Notes: generated from the sequence alone by a model not told the origin. DNA of 64,000 bases from Gemmatimonadota bacterium (GCA_016191225.1 JACPPC010000006.1:62001-126000), one strand, 5' to 3'. Counted from the first letter of the stretch, positions 49,706 to 59,468 are shown. Numbers and translations are program-made.

Positions 49706-51421
49706 GTGCGGCTCACCACCCGGCTCCTCATCGGCGCCTGCCTCATCATCGGCGGCCTCGCGGCCTTCGTCGCGCTCACGGCGGAGACGCGCATGCGGCG
49801 CATCTTCACCGAGGCGCACGCTGGCCAGCTCGCCCGGTCCGCGCGGCTGGTCGTCGCCCAGTGGCACGCCGGCGCCCGCCCCGCCGAGGTGGCGGCGCCG
49901 GCGGCGATCGCGCTCGGCGCGCACGTGACGCTGCTCGACCGGCGCGGCGTTCGCCTGGCCGACTCCGACGTCCCGCAGGGCGCGCCACTCGACCCGGCAC
50001 CCCTCGCCGACCAGCCCGAAGTGAAGGCCGCCCTCGCGTTCGGCACCGGCGTTGACGAGCGGCGCGACGCCCCGGACGGCGCGCTCCGCCTCTTCGTGGC
50101 CGTCCCGGCGCGCGACGGCGCGGTGCTGGTCGACGTGCCCTTCGCCTCGTTCGCCGCCCCGTTCGACGCGGCCAGCGGCAGCCTGTACGCCGCCGGCGCC
50201 TTCGCGATCGTCCTTGCCCTCGTCGGCGCGTACGGCATGGCACGCGGGATCGCCGGCCCGGTGGAGGGCATGCGCGATGTCGCGCGCGGCCTCGCCGCCG
50301 GCGACCTCACCCGCCGACCGGCGCGCGACGCCCCGGGCGAGCTCGGCGAGCTCGAGGCCGCCCTCCACGGCGTCGCCGAGCAGCTCGGCGCGCGCATCGC
50401 CGCGCTTTCCTCGGAGGATGCCCTGCTCAAGGCCACCCTCGAGTCGCTCAACGAGGGGGTGGTGGCCATCGACGGGAGCCGCCGGGTGATCCGCATCAAC
50501 GAGACCGGCCGCGCGCTGCTCGACGTCGGGCATCCCCTTCCCTTCCCGGCCGACCACCTGCCGCGTGACCGCGTGCTGCGCGAGGCCCTCGAGGCCGCCC
50601 TCAATGGTGTCGCGACCGAGGGAGTCGAGACGGAAATCGCCGGTCGCACGGTCACGCTCACCGCGCTCCCCCGCACCAACGGCGGCGCCGTGATTGCCGT
50701 CTTCGACCTCACCAAGGTGCGCCGCCTCGAGATCGTGCGGCGCGACTTCGTCGCCAACGTCTCGCACGAGCTCAAGACGCCGCTCACGATCATCAGCGGC
50801 TTCGCCGAGACGTTGCTCGATCCCGACGTCGCCGTCGAGCACCGCCGCCAGTTCGCCGAGACGCTGCTCGCGCACGCCCGCCGGATGCAGCGCATCGTGG
50901 ACGACCTGCTCGACCTGTCGCGCATCGAGTCCGGCGGCTGGATTCCGAACCCCGCCTGGGTCGCCCTCGCCTCTGCCGTTCCCGAGGCGACGGCGGCCAG
51001 CGCGGCCGCGGCCGCCCGGCGGGGCGTGGCCTTCGAGGTCGCGCTGGAGCCGGGAGTGGAGCGGGTCTGGGGCGACGCGACGGCCGTGCGGCAGGTGCTC
51101 GGAAACCTTGCCGACAACGCGGTTCGGCACACCACGCACGGCGGGGTCACGGTCTTCACGGAGGAGACGTACGAGGGCACCTGGCTCGGCGTGCGCGACA
51201 CCGGCGTCGGCATTCCCGCCGAGCACCTGCCACGGATCTTCGAGCGATTCTACCGGGTTGACCCCGGGCGCTCGCGCGACGCGGGGGGCACGGGACTGGG
51301 CCTCGCCATCGTGAAGCACCTGGCGGAGGCCCATGGGGGGCGCATCCGCGCCGAGAGCGCCCCGGGCGAGGGGACGACTGTGGCCTGCCTCTTTCCCGGG
51401 CCGCCGGCCGGGGTCCCGTGA
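49706..51421 (+). CDS. phoR: PhoR-like sensor histidine kinase (HAMP-PAS-HisKA-HATPase)
   Basis: RRDFVANVSHELKTPLTIISGFAETLL; NLADNAVRHT; FERFYRVDPGRSRDAGGTGLGLAIVKHLAEAHGG. Confidence 0.87.
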   Translation: MRLTTRLLIGACLIIGGLAAFVALTAETRMRRIFTEAHAGQLARSARLVVAQWHAGARPAEVAAPAAIALGAHVTLLDRRGVRLADSDVPQGAPLDPAPLADQPEVKAALAFGTGVDERRDAPDGALRLFVAVPARDGAVLVDVPFASFAAPFDAASGSLYAAGAFAIVLALVGAYGMARGIAGPVEGMRDVARGLAAGDLTRRPARDAPGELGELEAALHGVAEQLGARIAALSSEDALLKATLESLNEGVVAIDGSRRVIRINETGRALLDVGHPLPFPADHLPRDRVLREALEAALNGVATEGVETEIAGRTVTLTALPRTNGGAVIAVFDLTKVRRLEIVRRDFVANVSHELKTPLTIISGFAETLLDPDVAVEHRRQFAETLLAHARRMQRIVDDLLDLSRIESGGWIPNPAWVALASAVPEATAASAAAAARRGVAFEVALEPGVERVWGDATAVRQVLGNLADNAVRHTTHGGVTVFTEETYEGTWLGVRDTGVGIPAEHLPRIFERFYRVDPGRSRDAGGTGLGLAIVKHLAEAHGGRIRAESAPGEGTTVACLFPGPPAGVP

Positions 51422-51444
51422 CCTGTTCGTGACACGTCCGTAGG
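51417..51444 (+). promoter_or_regulatory. Pho-box-like 11-bp direct repeats upstream of the TonB receptor
   Basis: CGTGAC (51417), CGTGAC (51428), CGTAGG (51439), each exactly 11 bp apart, overlapping the phoR stop. Confidence 0.5.
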
Positions 51445-51534
51445 GGGGTCGATACCCGATCGAGAAAGATTCCGGGCTGCGGCAGGCACGACCTTCGCCT
51501 GCGGTGACGCCGCTCCCTCCCGGACCCCGACGCC

Positions 51535-54303
51535 ATGTTCCCCGTTCGCCACCGAATCGCCCCTCGTGCCGCCTTCGGCGCCCTGCTGCTCGCCCTCTCC
51601 CTCTCGTCCCGGCTCGCAGCGCAGGACACCCCGACCGGCCGCATCGTCGGCCGGATCGTGGACGCCAAGTCCGGCCAGGGGATCGTCGCGGCCGGCGTGC
51701 AGGTCGTGGGCACGACGATCGGCACCGTCTCGGGCGTGGATGGCCGGTACAGCATCCCGCGCGTCCCGGCGGGAACCCTCACCCTCCAGGTGCGCCGCAT
51801 CGGCTACAGCGCCAAGACGGTCACCGGCCTTTTTCTCGAGGCCGGCGCGGTCTTGCAGCAGGACGTGAGCCTCGGCGCCGCCACGGTGCAGCTCCAGGCA
51901 TCGGTCGTCACCGTCGAGAAGGAGCAGGGCTCGGTCAACTCGGCGCTCGACGCGCAGCGCAACGCCACTCAGATCGTGAACGCCATCACCGCGGAGCAGA
52001 TCTCGCGCAGCCCCGACGGCGACGCGGCCCAGGCGGTGCAGCGGGTGAGCGGCGTGACGGTGCAGGACGGCAAGTACGTGTTCGTGCGCGGCCTCGGCGA
52101 GCGCTACACCACGGCATCGCTCAACGGCGCGCGGATGCCCAGCCCGGAGCCGGAACGCAAGGTGGTGCCGCTCGACCTCCTTCCGAGCGGGCTGTTGCAG
52201 AGCGTCACGACCAGCAAGACCTTCACACCAGACCTGCAGGGCGACTTCAGCGGCGCGCAGGTCGACATCCGGACACGGGAGTTTCCCGCCGCGCGGCAGT
52301 TCTCGTACAGCTCGTCGCTGGGGTTCAACGACGCGGCCTGGGGCCAGCCGGTGCTGCGCGGCCCGCGCACCGGGGGCGAGTACTTCGCCGTGGTGGGGGG
52401 CGCGCGCAACCTGCCGGCGGGACTCGTGAACCCGAACTTCGGCACGATGTCGCAACTGCAGGTGAACCGGATCCTTCAGTCGTACAACAACAACTGGTCG
52501 CCGGCCGCGGCGCGCGGGCTGCCACAGGGCTCGTTCGGCCTCTCGGCGGGAGGGAACGATCCCGTGCTGGGCCAGCGCATCGGGTACGTCGTGTCGGCGC
52601 AGTACAGCGCGGCGCAGGAAGTGCGGCGCGACGAGACGCAGGCCTACGGCACGCTGAACGGCGCCCGGGTCGACCCCCTCTCCTCGTACCGGGGCGAGAC
52701 GGGACGCATCAGCGTCCTCTGGGGCGGGATCGCGAACTTCAGCACCCTGCTCGGCGGCGCCACCCGGCTCTCGCTCAACAACACGCTGTCACGCACCTCC
52801 GACAACGAGGCCCGGCGCGACATCGGCTTCGACGAGAACCTGTCCGACACCCTGCAGCGCACGACCTTGCGCTACGTGGAGCGGGCGATCTGGTCGTCGC
52901 AGCTCGCGGCCGAGCAGCAGCTGGGCCGCCACAAGCTCGACTATTCGCTCACCCTGTCCGGGACGTCGCGCGACGAACCCGACCGGAGCGACATGGCGCA
53001 GATCGTCCGGCGAACGGGCGCGGGGCGGAGCTTCATCCTGCTGGCGTCGGCGCTCGACGGCGCGCGCCGCTCGTTCTTCGCCCTCAACGAGCGCAACTCG
53101 GTGGTGCAGGTGAACGACCAGCTCCAGGTGGGGGAGCCGTCACGGGGCAACAGCCTCAAGTTCGGCGCCTACGCGCGCGCCACCAGCCGGGCCTCCGACG
53201 CGCCCAGCTTCGCGTCGATCGCGACCGGCCTGTCCACCGCGGCGCTCTCGCAGGCGCCGGAGGTGATCTTCTCGCCGGCGTACACCTGCGACGCCTGCGC
53301 GAACTTCGTCCTCCAGCCGATCGGGCAGGCCGGCTCGTACACTGCTTCCGACCAGACCGTCGCCGGGTACGCGATGGCCGACTGGGGATGGACGAGCCGT
53401 GTGCGCGTGATCGTCGGCGCGCGTCTCGAGAACAGCCGGGTCGAGGTGAACACGGTGACGCAATTGGGCACGCGCTACCGCGCCCGGCGCAACGACACCG
53501 ATCTCCTCCCGTCCATCGTCGTCAATGCCCGCCTCTCGGAGTCGCAGGGCGTCCGGTTCGCCGTCTCGCAGACCCTCGCCCGCCCCGAGTACCGGGAGCT
53601 CTCGCCCGCGCAGTTTCGCGACGTGATCGGCGGCGTTTCGGTGACCGGCAACGAGCGCCTCCAGCGCACGCTGATCCAGAACGTCGACCTGCGCTGGGAA
53701 TGGTTCCCCAGCCCGTCCGAGGTGGTGAGCGTTGGCCTGTTCGCCAAGAACTTCGCCAGGCCGATCGAGCGCGTGGAGCAGCCCTCCTCCGGCGGGGCGA
53801 CGGCGCAGTACGCCAACGCCGGCTCGGCGCAGAACATCGGCATCGAGCTCGAGGTGCGGCGGTCGCTCGGCATGTTCGCGCGGGCCCTCGAGGACCTCAC
53901 CGCGTTCAGCAACCTCACCCTGATGACCAGCCGCGTCGACCTCAAGGGCGTCACGAACAATGTCAGCAACCCCAACCGGGCCATGGTCGGCCAGGCGCCG
54001 TACGTGCTGAACGCCGGCCTGACCTACGCCTCGCGCTCCGGGCGGACCAGCGCGACGCTGCTGTACAACGTCGTCGGCAGGCGCATCGTCGCCGCCGGTC
54101 TCCTGCCGATGCCCGACGTGTACGAAATGCCCCGGCAGATCGTCGATGCCTCGCTCCGCATGCCGGTGGCGCGCGGCATCGAGGCGCGATTCGACGCCAA
54201 GAACCTTCTCGACGCCGAGTATCGCGAGCAGCAGGGGGACCTGGCGCGCGTGACCTATCGGTCGGGCCGCGTCTTCGCCTTCGGCCTCAGCTGGCGGCCG
54301 TAG
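51535..54303 (+). CDS. TonB-dependent receptor with N-terminal carboxypeptidase-like domain
   Basis: TGRIVGRIVDAKSGQGIVAAGVQVVGTTIGTVSGVDGRYSIPRVPAGTLTLQVRRIGY; plug VNAITAEQISRSPDGDAAQAVQRVSGVTVQDGKYVFVRGLGERYTTASLNG; C-terminal GRVFAFGLSWRP. Confidence 0.93.
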   Translation: MFPVRHRIAPRAAFGALLLALSLSSRLAAQDTPTGRIVGRIVDAKSGQGIVAAGVQVVGTTIGTVSGVDGRYSIPRVPAGTLTLQVRRIGYSAKTVTGLFLEAGAVLQQDVSLGAATVQLQASVVTVEKEQGSVNSALDAQRNATQIVNAITAEQISRSPDGDAAQAVQRVSGVTVQDGKYVFVRGLGERYTTASLNGARMPSPEPERKVVPLDLLPSGLLQSVTTSKTFTPDLQGDFSGAQVDIRTREFPAARQFSYSSSLGFNDAAWGQPVLRGPRTGGEYFAVVGGARNLPAGLVNPNFGTMSQLQVNRILQSYNNNWSPAAARGLPQGSFGLSAGGNDPVLGQRIGYVVSAQYSAAQEVRRDETQAYGTLNGARVDPLSSYRGETGRISVLWGGIANFSTLLGGATRLSLNNTLSRTSDNEARRDIGFDENLSDTLQRTTLRYVERAIWSSQLAAEQQLGRHKLDYSLTLSGTSRDEPDRSDMAQIVRRTGAGRSFILLASALDGARRSFFALNERNSVVQVNDQLQVGEPSRGNSLKFGAYARATSRASDAPSFASIATGLSTAALSQAPEVIFSPAYTCDACANFVLQPIGQAGSYTASDQTVAGYAMADWGWTSRVRVIVGARLENSRVEVNTVTQLGTRYRARRNDTDLLPSIVVNARLSESQGVRFAVSQTLARPEYRELSPAQFRDVIGGVSVTGNERLQRTLIQNVDLRWEWFPSPSEVVSVGLFAKNFARPIERVEQPSSGGATAQYANAGSAQNIGIELEVRRSLGMFARALEDLTAFSNLTLMTSRVDLKGVTNNVSNPNRAMVGQAPYVLNAGLTYASRSGRTSATLLYNVVGRRIVAAGLLPMPDVYEMPRQIVDASLRMPVARGIEARFDAKNLLDAEYREQQGDLARVTYRSGRVFAFGLSWRP

Positions 54304-54305
54304 CG

Positions 54306-54321
54306 CCGGCCCGCGGGCCGG
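54306..54321. terminator. GC hairpin after the TonB receptor gene
   Basis: CCGGCCC-GC-GGGCCGG immediately after the stop. Confidence 0.4.
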
Positions 54322-54345
54322 TGGCGGGCGCGTGGCGCCCGGCGG

Positions 54346-54384
54346 CGTGACCGGGCCGTGACCTGTTCGTGATTCGGCCGGCAC
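54346..54384 (+). promoter_or_regulatory. Pho-box-like array, four 11-bp-spaced units
   Basis: CGTGAC-cgggc-CGTGAC-ctgtt-CGTGAT-tcggc-CGGCAC at 54346, 54357, 54368, 54379. Confidence 0.6.
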
Positions 54385-54451
54385 AGGCGGCGGCGTTCGT
54401 ACCGTGTCCGCACCGGCAAAATCACATCTTCCAACCGCTTTCCAGGTGACC

Positions 54452-55918
54452 ATGCGCAGCAGCCTGCGTCCGCTTGCCCTCGCCGCGACCACGCTCGTGG
54501 CGGTGGCCTGCTCCGACAGTTCGTCCACCGGCACCGGGCCCGTCGCCACCGGCGCCGCGACGCTCAGCGGCACGATCAACGTCGACCGCACCCTCTCCAA
54601 GGACACCGTCTACACACTGAGCGGGTTCGTGAACGTGGCCAATGGCCGCACACTCACGATCCCTGCCGGCACGCGGCTCGTCGGCGACACGAACGTCGCC
54701 GGCAGCTCCCTCTTCATCCTCCGCGGCGCCCGCATCATTGCCAACGGCACCGCCGCCGCGCCGATCGTCTTCACCTCGGCGCGGAGCCCTGGCAACCGCA
54801 AGCCGGGCGACTGGGGCGGCCTGATTCTCGTCGGCAATGGCCGCAACAATCGCGCCGGTACCGTCGTCATCGAGGGTTCCGACGCGGCCGTCCCCGGAGG
54901 GATCGCCGGCGGGGTCCAGTACAACGGCGGCACCGACGACAACGACAACAGCGGCGTGCTGCGCTACGTGCGCGTCGAGTTCGCCGGCTACGCGGTGGCC
55001 CTTGACCAGGAGCTGAACTCGTTCAGCATGGGCGCCATCGGCCGCGGCACCACCATGGAGTATCTGCAGTCGATGGCCGGCCTCGATGACTCGTTCGAGT
55101 TCTGGGGGGGGGCGGTGAACGCACGCTACCTTGTGTCCTACGAGTCGGGCGACGACCACTTCGACACGTCCGAGGGATACAAGGGCAAGGTGCAGTTCCT
55201 GATCGGCCTGCAGTCCACCCTCCTTCCGCCGCGCGCGGGAACCGGCTCGCTGTCGAGCGACCCGCAGGGCTTCGAGGTCGACGGCTGCAATGGTTCCGGC
55301 TGTACCGCCCCCCCGGGGGGCAACCTCCAGAGCTCGGGCGCGACCGACGGCAACTGGACCATGAACGTCTTCTCGAACTTCACCCTCGTCGGCACCGGGC
55401 CGGGGGTCGTGCCCGCCGGGGGCGGTTACGGCGCCGTACTCCGCCGCGGCACCGGCGGCGTCTACATGAACGGCATCTTCGCCCGCTGGCCGTCGCAGGC
55501 GATCACGATCCGCGACACGACGACCAACAACCGGCTGCTGGTGGACTCGCTGACCCTCTCCAACATCTACTCGATCGAGAACGCCGCCACCTTCGACGCC
55601 GGCAGCGCCACGACCTTCGGTACGGCCGCCACGATCGGGAGCGCGTTCACGATCGCCCCCGGCGGCGTCGCCCTCTCGGGCGGCGTCTTCCAGGCCACCT
55701 TCCCCGCCGCCGGCCAGGTGCCCAGCGTCGCCACCCTGAACTGGCAGCCAATCGCCGGCGCACCGGTCAACACCATCGGCCTCAACACCTTCGCCGGCAA
55801 GCCGAACATCGCCGCCCGTGCCGGGACGTTCATCCAGCCCACGAGCTTCGTTGGCGCCGTCGACCCGGCCGCTCCCACCCGATGGTACGAGGGCTGGACG
55901 GTGTACTACCGCAACTAG
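54452..55918 (+). CDS. Secreted lipoprotein, Gly/Asn-rich beta-helix-like, unknown function
   Basis: LVAVACSDSSSTGTGP lipobox; LTIPAGTRLVGD...LFILRGARIIANGTAAAPIVFTSARSPGNRKPGDWGGLILVGNGRNN; GVLRYVRVEFAGYAVA; FEFWGGAVNARYLVSYESGDDHFDTSEGYKGKVQFLIGLQ. Confidence 0.8.
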   Translation: MRSSLRPLALAATTLVAVACSDSSSTGTGPVATGAATLSGTINVDRTLSKDTVYTLSGFVNVANGRTLTIPAGTRLVGDTNVAGSSLFILRGARIIANGTAAAPIVFTSARSPGNRKPGDWGGLILVGNGRNNRAGTVVIEGSDAAVPGGIAGGVQYNGGTDDNDNSGVLRYVRVEFAGYAVALDQELNSFSMGAIGRGTTMEYLQSMAGLDDSFEFWGGAVNARYLVSYESGDDHFDTSEGYKGKVQFLIGLQSTLLPPRAGTGSLSSDPQGFEVDGCNGSGCTAPPGGNLQSSGATDGNWTMNVFSNFTLVGTGPGVVPAGGGYGAVLRRGTGGVYMNGIFARWPSQAITIRDTTTNNRLLVDSLTLSNIYSIENAATFDAGSATTFGTAATIGSAFTIAPGGVALSGGVFQATFPAAGQVPSVATLNWQPIAGAPVNTIGLNTFAGKPNIAARAGTFIQPTSFVGAVDPAAPTRWYEGWTVYYRN

Positions 55919-55950
55919 CCCGCCGCCGCCACGATTCCCCACGCTCGGCC

Positions 55951-55984
55951 GGGCGGCCGGTGTTCCCACGAGCGCCGGCCGCCC
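55951..55984. terminator. Inverted repeat after the lipoprotein gene
   Basis: GGGCGGCCGG-N14-CCGGCCGCCC. Confidence 0.45.
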
Positions 55985-56007
55985 GCGCGTTCCTCCCGTC
56001 CCCAGCC

Positions 56008-56661
56008 GTGTCGCGACCCCTGCACCTCCGTCCCCTTCTCGTCGCCGCGCTCCTCGCCGCCGCTTCGACCGCTCCGTCAGCCTGCCGCCGCGACGAGGCC
56101 GACCCGGCGCGCGCCGCCCTCGACGTCGACAGCGTCCGGCGCGTCCTCGCGGCCGCCACGCCCGCGCACGTCGACTCGGTCTTCGCCCCCGACGAGGAGG
56201 TCCGCCGCTTCAAGGCCGCGGTGCGTGATTCCACGGACACGCTCCGCCAAGCCGCGCCCTCGCGCGACGCCCTCGTGCGCGCTCTCGCCACCGCCGTCGC
56301 TCGCAACGATACGGCGAGGCTGCGCGCCCTCGCCATCGACCTCCGCGAGTTCGCCTGGCTCTACTATCCGACAAGCCGCTTTGCACATGACCCCTACTTC
56401 CTGAAGCCCGACGTCCTCTGGCTCCAGCTCACGGCAAACAGCGATCACGACGGCGGCGTCCTGCTGCGCAAGTATGGCGGGCGCCCCATGCGTGTAGCGG
56501 CGGCCACCTGTCCGGGCGCGGCGCGGCGCGAGGGTCGCAACCTGCTCTGGGAGGGCTGCCGGCTCCGGTTGGAGGGGGACAGCGTCCCACGACAGTTCTT
56601 CGGCACGATCCTCGAGCGCGACGGACGGTTCAAGCTGGTCAGCCTCGCCAACAAGCTGTGA
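56008..56661 (+). CDS. Hypothetical lipoprotein-like protein
   Basis: VAALLAAASTAPSACRRDEADPARAALDVDSVRRVL...EFAWLYYPTSRFAHDPYFLKPDVLWLQL. Confidence 0.7.
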   Translation: MSRPLHLRPLLVAALLAAASTAPSACRRDEADPARAALDVDSVRRVLAAATPAHVDSVFAPDEEVRRFKAAVRDSTDTLRQAAPSRDALVRALATAVARNDTARLRALAIDLREFAWLYYPTSRFAHDPYFLKPDVLWLQLTANSDHDGGVLLRKYGGRPMRVAAATCPGAARREGRNLLWEGCRLRLEGDSVPRQFFGTILERDGRFKLVSLANKL

Positions 56662-56708
56662 ACCGGCGCGGCCCTCACCGCGGCAGCCGAGTGCGGTATC
56701 TTCCCGCG

Positions 56709-57776
56709 ATGCGACGCCACGGCCCAGGGACGCTCCTGCTCGTCGCCGGCGCGCTGCTCGGCTGCGGCCGCGGCGACAAGGCGCCACCGGCCGGCGGCAG
56801 CCGGGCCATCGACCTCGCCGGGGCGGGGGCCACCTTCCCCTATCCCGTGCTCGCCCGGTGGTTCTCGGAGTACGCCGCCGCCTCGGGCGTTCGCATCAAC
56901 TACCGCAGCGTCGGCAGCGACTCGGGCATCCGCGAGCTGGCCGCCGGAACGGTCGACTTCGCGGCCTCCGAGGCCCCGGCGACCGATGCGGAACTCGCCG
57001 GGCTGGCCGGCGGACCGGTGCTGCAGCTCCCCGTCGTGGCCGGCGCGGTAGCGGTCACGTACAACCTGCCGGAGGTCACCGCGCCGCTGAACCTGACCGG
57101 CGAGGCGCTGGCCGAGATCTTCCTCGGCCGCATCACCCGCTGGAACGACCGGCGTCTGCGGGCACTCAACCCGCTCGCGCCGCTCCCTGCGCAGCCGATC
57201 GGCGTCGTCACCCGCATCGACGGGAGCGGGACGACCTTCGTCGTGTCGCAGTTCCTCGCGGGCCTGAGCCCGCGCTGGGCGGCGGGCCCGGGCGTCGGCA
57301 AGCTGGTCGACTGGCCGGTCGGGAGCGGCGCGCACGGCAACGAGGGCGTCGCGGGGCAGGTCAAGCAGGTGGCGCACACCATCGGCTTCGTGGAACTCGC
57401 GTACGCCCGGCAGAACCGGCTGCCGGTGGCCTCCATCCGGAACCGGCGCCAGACTTTCGTCGCGCCGTCATCGGCCGCGGGGGCCGCGGCCGCCGTCGAG
57501 GTCCTGCACGCAGCGCCGGCGGGCGACGACCTGCGCATCCCGCTGGTGAATGCCGACGGCGAGGGAGTGTACCCCATCTGCTCGTTCACCTGGCTCCTGC
57601 TCTACCGGACACAGGCCGACCCGGCCCGCGGCCGAAAGCTGGCCGCGTTCGTGCGCTGGGCGCTGCGCGACGGTGGGCCGGGGGCGATCGCGCTCGACTA
57701 CGCGCCCCTGCCCGCGCCCCTCGCGCGCCGCGTCGACCGCGCCCTCGACTCGCTGCGGCCCGGCCCCGGCGGCTGA
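56709..57776 (+). CDS. pstS: Phosphate ABC transporter substrate-binding protein
   Basis: LLGCGRGDK lipobox; AGATFPYPVLARWFSEYAAASGVRINYRSVGSDSGIRELAAGTVDFAASEAPAT; GRITRWNDRRLRALNP; RIDGSGTTFVVSQFLA. Confidence 0.95.
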   Translation: MRRHGPGTLLLVAGALLGCGRGDKAPPAGGSRAIDLAGAGATFPYPVLARWFSEYAAASGVRINYRSVGSDSGIRELAAGTVDFAASEAPATDAELAGLAGGPVLQLPVVAGAVAVTYNLPEVTAPLNLTGEALAEIFLGRITRWNDRRLRALNPLAPLPAQPIGVVTRIDGSGTTFVVSQFLAGLSPRWAAGPGVGKLVDWPVGSGAHGNEGVAGQVKQVAHTIGFVELAYARQNRLPVASIRNRRQTFVAPSSAAGAAAAVEVLHAAPAGDDLRIPLVNADGEGVYPICSFTWLLLYRTQADPARGRKLAAFVRWALRDGGPGAIALDYAPLPAPLARRVDRALDSLRPGPGG

Positions 57777-57827
57777 TCGCGGCGGTCTATGGACTGGCGC
57801 ACGGCCAGTCCATTATCGTGCAGCCAG

Positions 57828-59462
57828 ATGGCCACGATCATTCGCGGGTCGCCCGCGGTTGACGCCTCGCCGCGACCGTACAAGGAGGATGTCGAGAAGC
57901 GCATCGCCGCGATCGACATCGGCTCCAACTCGATCCGGCAGATCGTGGCCGACGTGTCGAGCACGGGCAGCATTCGCGTCGTCGATGAAATGAAGGCCGC
58001 CCCGCGCCTCGGCGCGGGCCTCTCCGGGACCGGCAAGCTCGACCCCGCCGCCTGCGTCGCCGCGATCGACGCCGTCACCCGCATGGTGACCCTCGCCCGG
58101 CACCTCGGCGCCAGGCGGATCGAGGCCGTCGCCACCAGCGCCGTGCGCGACGCCGAGAACGGCGCCACCTTCATCGACCAGCTCAAGAAGAGCGCCGGCA
58201 TCCGCGTCAAGCTGCTGCGCGGCGAGGAGGAGGCGCGCCTCTCGTTCGTGAGCGCCGTGGCGCACTTCGACCTTGGCACCGGCCGGGCGGTGGTGATGGA
58301 CATCGGCGGCGGCTCGCTCGAGCTGGCCCTCTCCGCCGACGGCCTCCTCGAGCGGCTCGTGACCCTCCCCTTCGGCACGATCCGGATGAGCGAGAAGTTC
58401 CTGCGCCCCGACGCGACCTTCAAGCGCGTCCGGAAGCTGCGCAAGTTCATGCGCGACGACATCCGGCGGTCCCTCCCTGTGCGCGACTGGCGCGGCGCCC
58501 GGCTGATCGGCTCGGGGGGCACGTTCACGAACCTGGCCGGGATGGTCCTCGCCCGGCAGGGCGTGCAGACCGCCCGCTCCGTGCACGGCACCCGCGTCGC
58601 CCGCGAGGACCTCGAGCACATGCTCGACATCCTCCAGGAGATGTCGGCCGCCGAGCGCGCCGCCGTGCCGGGGCTCAACCCGGCCCGTGCCGACATCATC
58701 GTGGCCGGCCTCTGCGTCGCCGCCGAGGTGATGGCCCGCCTCGAGGCCCGGGCCCTCTTCGCCTCCGGCTACGGCATTCGCGAGGGGCTCCTCCTCGAGA
58801 CGGCCAGGGTCACCCCCGCCGTCACCGACCCCGGCCAGGCCCGCGAGCGGTCGGTGCGCGAGTTCGCCGAGCGCTGCCGCTACGAGGAGCCGCACGCGCG
58901 GCACGTGCAGAAGCTGTCGCTCCAGCTGTTCGACGCGATCGGGGCGCGGCTCGGCTGCGACGCCGCCGACCGCCGCGTGCTCTCCGACGCGGCCTTGCTG
59001 CACGACATCGGCTACCACATCAACTACGACAAGCACCACAAGCACTCGTACCACCTGATCCTGCACGCCGACCTGCTCGGCGTGACCCCCTCGGAACAGG
59101 TGCTGATCGCCAACGTGGCCCGCTACCACCGCGGCTCGCCGCCGAGCAAGAAACACGAGGAGTACGGCTCCCTCGAGGTCAGCCTGCGCAAGCGCATCAA
59201 GCGGCTGTCGGCGATCCTGCGCGTGGCCGACGGCTTCGACCGCGGGCACGTGGGTGGCGTCCGGGAGCTCCGCGTCCGCTGGCTCGAGCGGGCCCTCCGC
59301 ATCACGCCGGTCGCCGCGCCACGCGCCGTGCTTCGGCTCGAGCTCTGGGGGGCGACCCGCAAGAAGGACCTGCTCGCCGACGTCGTGGGCGTCCCCGTGG
59401 AGATCATCGGCCCCGACGGGCGCCCGGTCGAGGTGCGCACCGACGAGGCGGGCGGGGACTAG
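57828..59462 (+). CDS. ppx: Ppx/GppA phosphatase (exopolyphosphatase) with HD-type C-terminal domain
   Basis: IAAIDIGSNSIRQIVADVSS; VVMDIGGGSLELALS; LIGSGGTFTNLAGM; ALLHDIGYHINYDKHHKHSYHLILH. Confidence 0.92.
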   Translation: MATIIRGSPAVDASPRPYKEDVEKRIAAIDIGSNSIRQIVADVSSTGSIRVVDEMKAAPRLGAGLSGTGKLDPAACVAAIDAVTRMVTLARHLGARRIEAVATSAVRDAENGATFIDQLKKSAGIRVKLLRGEEEARLSFVSAVAHFDLGTGRAVVMDIGGGSLELALSADGLLERLVTLPFGTIRMSEKFLRPDATFKRVRKLRKFMRDDIRRSLPVRDWRGARLIGSGGTFTNLAGMVLARQGVQTARSVHGTRVAREDLEHMLDILQEMSAAERAAVPGLNPARADIIVAGLCVAAEVMARLEARALFASGYGIREGLLLETARVTPAVTDPGQARERSVREFAERCRYEEPHARHVQKLSLQLFDAIGARLGCDAADRRVLSDAALLHDIGYHINYDKHHKHSYHLILHADLLGVTPSEQVLIANVARYHRGSPPSKKHEEYGSLEVSLRKRIKRLSAILRVADGFDRGHVGGVRELRVRWLERALRITPVAAPRAVLRLELWGATRKKDLLADVVGVPVEIIGPDGRPVEVRTDEAGGD

Positions 59463-59468
59463 CCGGCC

